Assembly: GCA_003223995.1 (NCBI GenBank)
Contig: QHYA01000042.1
Span: forward strand, 1-16,967
Length of the DNA: 16,967 nt
Origin: Acidobacteriota bacterium
GTDB lineage: Bacteria; Acidobacteriota; Polarisedimenticolia; QHYA01
Direction of reading: 5' to 3'
Numbering within the stretch: the first letter of the stretch is position 1; each line of letters starts with the position of its first letter. A program made the position numbers and the translations under genes. The notes beneath the pieces are model-generated. The model did no database searches. It had not been told where the DNA came from and worked only from the letters and a program-made list of their open reading frames with translations. This document shows, piece by piece, positions 14,086 to 16,967 of this stretch.

Positions 14086-16557
14086 ATGGACACCACGGAC
14101 GCGAACGTGAGCGGAAAAGGCGAACAGGACCTCCAGGATCGTGACCTGACGGATATCGAGCGGGCGGTCCACGAGTACGACGCCAGCAAGATCAAGGTTC
14201 TGGAGGGAGTGGAGGCGGTCCGGAAGCGGCCGGCCATGTACATCGGCACGACCGGTCCCCCAGGCCTCCACCATCTCGTGTACGAGGTCGTGGACAACTC
14301 GATCGATGAGGCGCAGGCCGGTTTCTGCGACCACATCGAGGTCACCATCCACATCGACAACAGCGTCACCGTGGTGGACAACGGCCGGGGCATTCCGACG
14401 GACATCCACGAGAAGGAGGGGATCTCGGCGGCGGAAGTCGTCATGACCAAGCTGCATGCTGGCGGGAAGTTCGAGGGGGAAGCCTACAAGGTCTCGGGGG
14501 GGTTGCATGGCGTGGGCGTGTCGGTGGTCAACGCTCTGTCGGAGGCCCTGGACCTCGAGATCTGGCGGGAGGGGAAAGTCTTCGAGCAGTCCTACCAGCG
14601 GGGGATCCCGGTGACGGAGTTCCGCCAGACGGGGGTGACCAACCGGCGGGGCACGAAGGTCACGTTCCGTGCAGATCCGGAGATCTTTCCCGAGCTCGAA
14701 ATCTCCTACGACACGCTGGCCCAGAGACTGCGCGAGCTCGCCTTCCTCAACAGCGGAGTCGAGATCAAGCTGCTCGACGAGCGGCCGGACCGGATGCGGG
14801 AAACCGTCTTCCGATACGAGGGGGGGATCGTCGAGTTCGTCTCCCATCTCAACCGCAACAAGGGCTGCCTGCACCCGCAGCCGATCTTCATCTCGGCCGA
14901 GCGCGAGGGGCTGCGGTTGGAGGTGTCCCTGCAGTGGAACGACTCCTACAACGAGAACATCTTCACCTTCGCCAACTCGATCAACACCGTCGAGGGAGGA
15001 ACGCACCTCATCGGCTTCAAGGCGGCCCTGACGCGCACGATCAACAACTACCTGGCCAAGGCCAACCTCGGCAAGGACACCCGGGATCTCCAGTTGCAAG
15101 GCGAGGATATCCGCGAGGGGCTGACGGCCGTCATCTCCATCAAGGTGGCCAACCCGCAGTTCGAGGGGCAGACCAAGACGAAGCTGGGCAACAGCGAGGT
15201 GAAGGGGCTCGCCGAGGCGATCGTGAACGAGGGGCTGGGCGACTGGCTCGACCGGAACCCCGCCGACGCCCGCCGCATCTGCATGAAGGTGATCGACGCT
15301 GCCCGCGCGCGCGAGGCCGCGAGGAAGGCCCGAGACCTCACTCGGCGGAAGGGGGCTCTGGATGGCGCCATGCTTCCCGGCAAGCTGGCGGACTGCCAGG
15401 AGCGCGCCCCGGAAGCGGCGGAGCTGTTCCTGGTCGAGGGAGAGTCGGCGGGAGGCTCTGCCAAGCAAGGGCGGGACCGCAAGTTCCAGGCGATCCTGCC
15501 GCTTCGCGGGAAGCTGCTGAACGTCGAGAAGGCCCGCTTCGACAAGATGCTCTCCCACGAGGAGATCCGGACGATCATCGCTGCCATGGGGACGGGAATC
15601 GGCGAGGGGGACTTCGACATCAGCAAGCTCCGCTACCACAAGATCATCACCATGGCCGACGCGGACGTGGACGGGAGTCACATCCGGACGCTGCTTCTGA
15701 CCCTCTTCTTCCGGCACTTCCGAGAGGTGATCGAGCGAGGATTCCTCTACATCGCCCAACCGCCTCTCTACAAGGTGCAGAAGGGCAAGTCCGAGGTGTA
15801 CCTGCAGAACGACAAGGAGCTGAACGAGTTCCTCATCCAGAAGGCGACCGAGGAGAGAGTCGTGAGGACTCCGGACGGAGGGGTCGAGCTGTCGGGCAAC
15901 CGGCTCCGGCACGTGCTGCATGCCCTGATCGACTATCGCAGCTACCTTGACTTCCTCGAGCGTCGGGGCTTCGACCGCGGTATCGTCGAAGCGATCCTGG
16001 CGACTCAGCTGGCGGCGAGGGAGGATTTCACGCGGAGGGAGAACCTCGATCAACTCGCCGAGAGGCTCGAGAAGCTTGGTCACATCGTCCATGGGATCGA
16101 TCGCGACGAGGAGCATGGTCTTCTCGCGCTGGAGGCGAAGGCGGCGACGAAGGGGAAGCGCAAGCTGCGCATCGACTACGAGCTGGCCTCCTCGGTGGAG
16201 TTCCGGCACCTCCGAGCGCTGAACCGCGATATTGCGGTGCTGGGCGGGGGGCCGCTCGTCATCCTCGACGGCGTGTCGGAGAGGACGGTCGCGTCGCGGG
16301 ACGATCTGCTGGACACGCTGATGGAGACCGCCCGCAAGGGGATGACCTTCCAGCGGTACAAGGGGTTGGGGGAGATGAACCCCGGGCAGCTCTGGGAGAC
16401 GACGATGGATCCCGCGCGCCGGAAGCTGCTCCAGGTGCGGATCGAGGACGCGGTCGTGGCGGACGAGATCTTCACGATCCTCATGGGCGACGAGGTCGAG
16501 CCCCGCCGCGAATTCATCGAGAAGAACGCTCTCGAGGTCACTAACCTGGACGTGTAG
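14086..16557 (+). CDS. gyrB: DNA gyrase subunit B
   Basis: GyrB supplies the ATPase and part of the cleavage core of gyrase, which introduces negative supercoils. The 823-aa product has a non-conserved acidic N-terminal extension of about 30 residues before YDASKIKVLEGVEAVRKRPA. The GHKL ATPase follows with VDNSIDEA, VDNGRGIP and GGLHGVGVSVVNALS, then the transducer. The TOPRIM domain has LVEGESAGGSAKQGRDR and ADADVDGSHI. A large insert of about 160 residues follows, as in E. coli-type GyrB, and the tail contains RYKGLGEMNPGQLWETTM. Starting at the ATG at 14086 is supported by an AGGA 4 nt upstream and no better alternative. It lies 48 nt after dnaN and 173 nt before gyrA. Confidence 0.97.
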   Translation: MDTTDANVSGKGEQDLQDRDLTDIERAVHEYDASKIKVLEGVEAVRKRPAMYIGTTGPPGLHHLVYEVVDNSIDEAQAGFCDHIEVTIHIDNSVTVVDNGRGIPTDIHEKEGISAAEVVMTKLHAGGKFEGEAYKVSGGLHGVGVSVVNALSEALDLEIWREGKVFEQSYQRGIPVTEFRQTGVTNRRGTKVTFRADPEIFPELEISYDTLAQRLRELAFLNSGVEIKLLDERPDRMRETVFRYEGGIVEFVSHLNRNKGCLHPQPIFISAEREGLRLEVSLQWNDSYNENIFTFANSINTVEGGTHLIGFKAALTRTINNYLAKANLGKDTRDLQLQGEDIREGLTAVISIKVANPQFEGQTKTKLGNSEVKGLAEAIVNEGLGDWLDRNPADARRICMKVIDAARAREAARKARDLTRRKGALDGAMLPGKLADCQERAPEAAELFLVEGESAGGSAKQGRDRKFQAILPLRGKLLNVEKARFDKMLSHEEIRTIIAAMGTGIGEGDFDISKLRYHKIITMADADVDGSHIRTLLLTLFFRHFREVIERGFLYIAQPPLYKVQKGKSEVYLQNDKELNEFLIQKATEERVVRTPDGGVELSGNRLRHVLHALIDYRSYLDFLERRGFDRGIVEAILATQLAAREDFTRRENLDQLAERLEKLGHIVHGIDRDEEHGLLALEAKAATKGKRKLRIDYELASSVEFRHLRALNRDIAVLGGGPLVILDGVSERTVASRDDLLDTLMETARKGMTFQRYKGLGEMNPGQLWETTMDPARRKLLQVRIEDAVVADEIFTILMGDEVEPRREFIEKNALEVTNLDV

Positions 16558-16622
16558 GGCTGGATGCGCGCACAACGCGTTTCTCCATCAACACCACGGC
16601 CGGCCGCGCTGCGCAGGAATTC

Positions 16623-16658
16623 GCTTCCGGCGGGAGATTGACAACGCCGCCGGGAAGC
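16623..16658. other. Hairpin in the gyrB-gyrA gap
   Basis: GCTTCCGGCGG (16623-16633) pairs with CCGCCGGGAAGC (16647-16658) as an 11-bp stem with one bulged base and a 13-nt loop. No T-run follows on the plus strand, so it is not a classical Rho-independent terminator. It could be a leader structure of gyrA or an attenuating or processing element. The remainder of the 173-bp gap shows no gene. Confidence 0.5.
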
Positions 16659-16730
16659 GGCGAGAGGGGCGTGCCGCGCTCGCGGAGCTGAGGGGCAGGA
16701 CGGGAACCGGAGAGTCAAGGCAAGAGAGCC

Positions 16731-16967
16731 ATGGAAGGAACGGAAAGCAGGCTTCCGGTAAACATCGAGGACGAGATGAAGAAGTCCTACCTCGATTACG
16801 CCATGAGCGTGATCATTGGCAGGGCGCTTCCGGACGTCCGCGATGGACTGAAACCCGTGCACCGTCGCGTCCTCTTTGCGATGCTGGAGGAAGGGCTCCA
16901 TCACGACAAGCCCTACAAGAAGGCCGCCCGCGCCGTCGGGCAGGTGATCGCCAAGTACCACCCGCAC
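16731..16967 (+). CDS. gyrA: DNA gyrase subunit A (5' part only)
   Basis: GyrA carries the DNA cleavage-religation Tyr and the DNA-wrapping domain of gyrase. The 79 codons present read MEGTESRLPVNIEDEMKKSY, then LDYAMSVIIGRALPDVRDGL, then KPVHRRVLFAM, and end at VGQVIAKYHPH, which is the start of the GyrA winged-helix region. The YLDYAMSVI.GRALPD(V)RDGLKPV.RR signature is unambiguous and discriminates little from ParC, but adjacency to gyrB favours GyrA. The ATG has only a weak GAGAG-type ribosome-binding site. The catalytic Tyr (around residue 120) and the C-terminal beta-pinwheel lie outside the window. Confidence 0.95.
   Translation, partial: MEGTESRLPVNIEDEMKKSYLDYAMSVIIGRALPDVRDGLKPVHRRVLFAMLEEGLHHDKPYKKAARAVGQVIAKYHPH

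Noticed and set aside
14041..16575. An 844-codon open frame on the minus strand opposite gyrB
   Set aside because: It is the antisense of a highly conserved gyrB in GC-rich DNA, with low-complexity, family-less product; such shadows are expected at high GC.
16638..16643. TTGACA as a gyrA promoter -35
   Set aside because: No -10-like hexamer lies at 16-18 bp, and the sequence is in the loop of the spacer hairpin.

Overview
This window is the replication-origin neighbourhood of a GC-rich bacterial chromosome. Two blocks of housekeeping genes run away from each other. Everything from rpmH leftwards is on the minus strand: rpmH, rnpA, yidD, yidC, jag/khpB, rsmG, parA, parB, atpH, atpA and a partial atpG. 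Everything from dnaA rightwards is on the plus strand: dnaA, dnaN, gyrB and a partial gyrA. The strand switch lies at about 10,860-11,280. A large-domain YidC and a long GyrB (823 aa, with the insert typical of Gram-negatives) point to a Gram-negative. Having parAB directly beside F1-ATPase genes resembles Acidobacteriota, Myxococcota or Desulfobacterota-type lineages. That placement is inference from gene order, and I cannot name the organism.

Left part (1-4998): atpG, atpA and atpH (F1 gamma, alpha, delta) sit downstream of parB. A promoter candidate lies in the parB-atpH gap, and no atpF or other stator gene precedes atpH. parA and parB overlap by 29 nt. An imperfect 33-bp in-frame duplication at the end of parA also duplicates the parB ribosome-binding site.

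Middle part (about 5,000-6,657): a stretch of about 1.66 kb with no convincing gene. It holds a parA promoter candidate, two 14-bp parS-type palindromes (GTTCCACGTGGAAC), and a cluster of a different 13-bp palindrome (GTCTGCCGCAGAC). That palindrome has seven exact and three near copies, some inside larger tandem duplications. Degenerate copies appear to lie inside the parB linker coding region. This palindrome cluster is the most unusual signal in the window, and I do not recognise it.

Right-centre part (6,658-10,910): the rpmH-rnpA-yidD-yidC-jag-rsmG operon, headed by a strong promoter (TTGACA, 17 bp, TAGGAT) and without mnmE. Both rnpA and rsmG have conserved N-terminal sequence extending upstream of any ATG/GTG/TTG codon. 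RsmG carries a Gly-rich insertion in its SAM-binding fold.

Right part (10,911-16,967): DnaA-box-like sequences lie just upstream of dnaA. A perfect TTATTCACA box and an AT-rich stretch lie between dnaA and dnaN, so the origin may be bipartite around dnaA. dnaN is followed directly by gyrB with no recF, and then by gyrA, which runs off the window. Together the genes cover initiation (DnaA), the clamp (DnaN), supercoiling (gyrase), origin segregation (ParABS), membrane-protein insertion and RNA maturation (YidC, YidD, RnpA, KhpB, RsmG) and energy conversion (ATP synthase).
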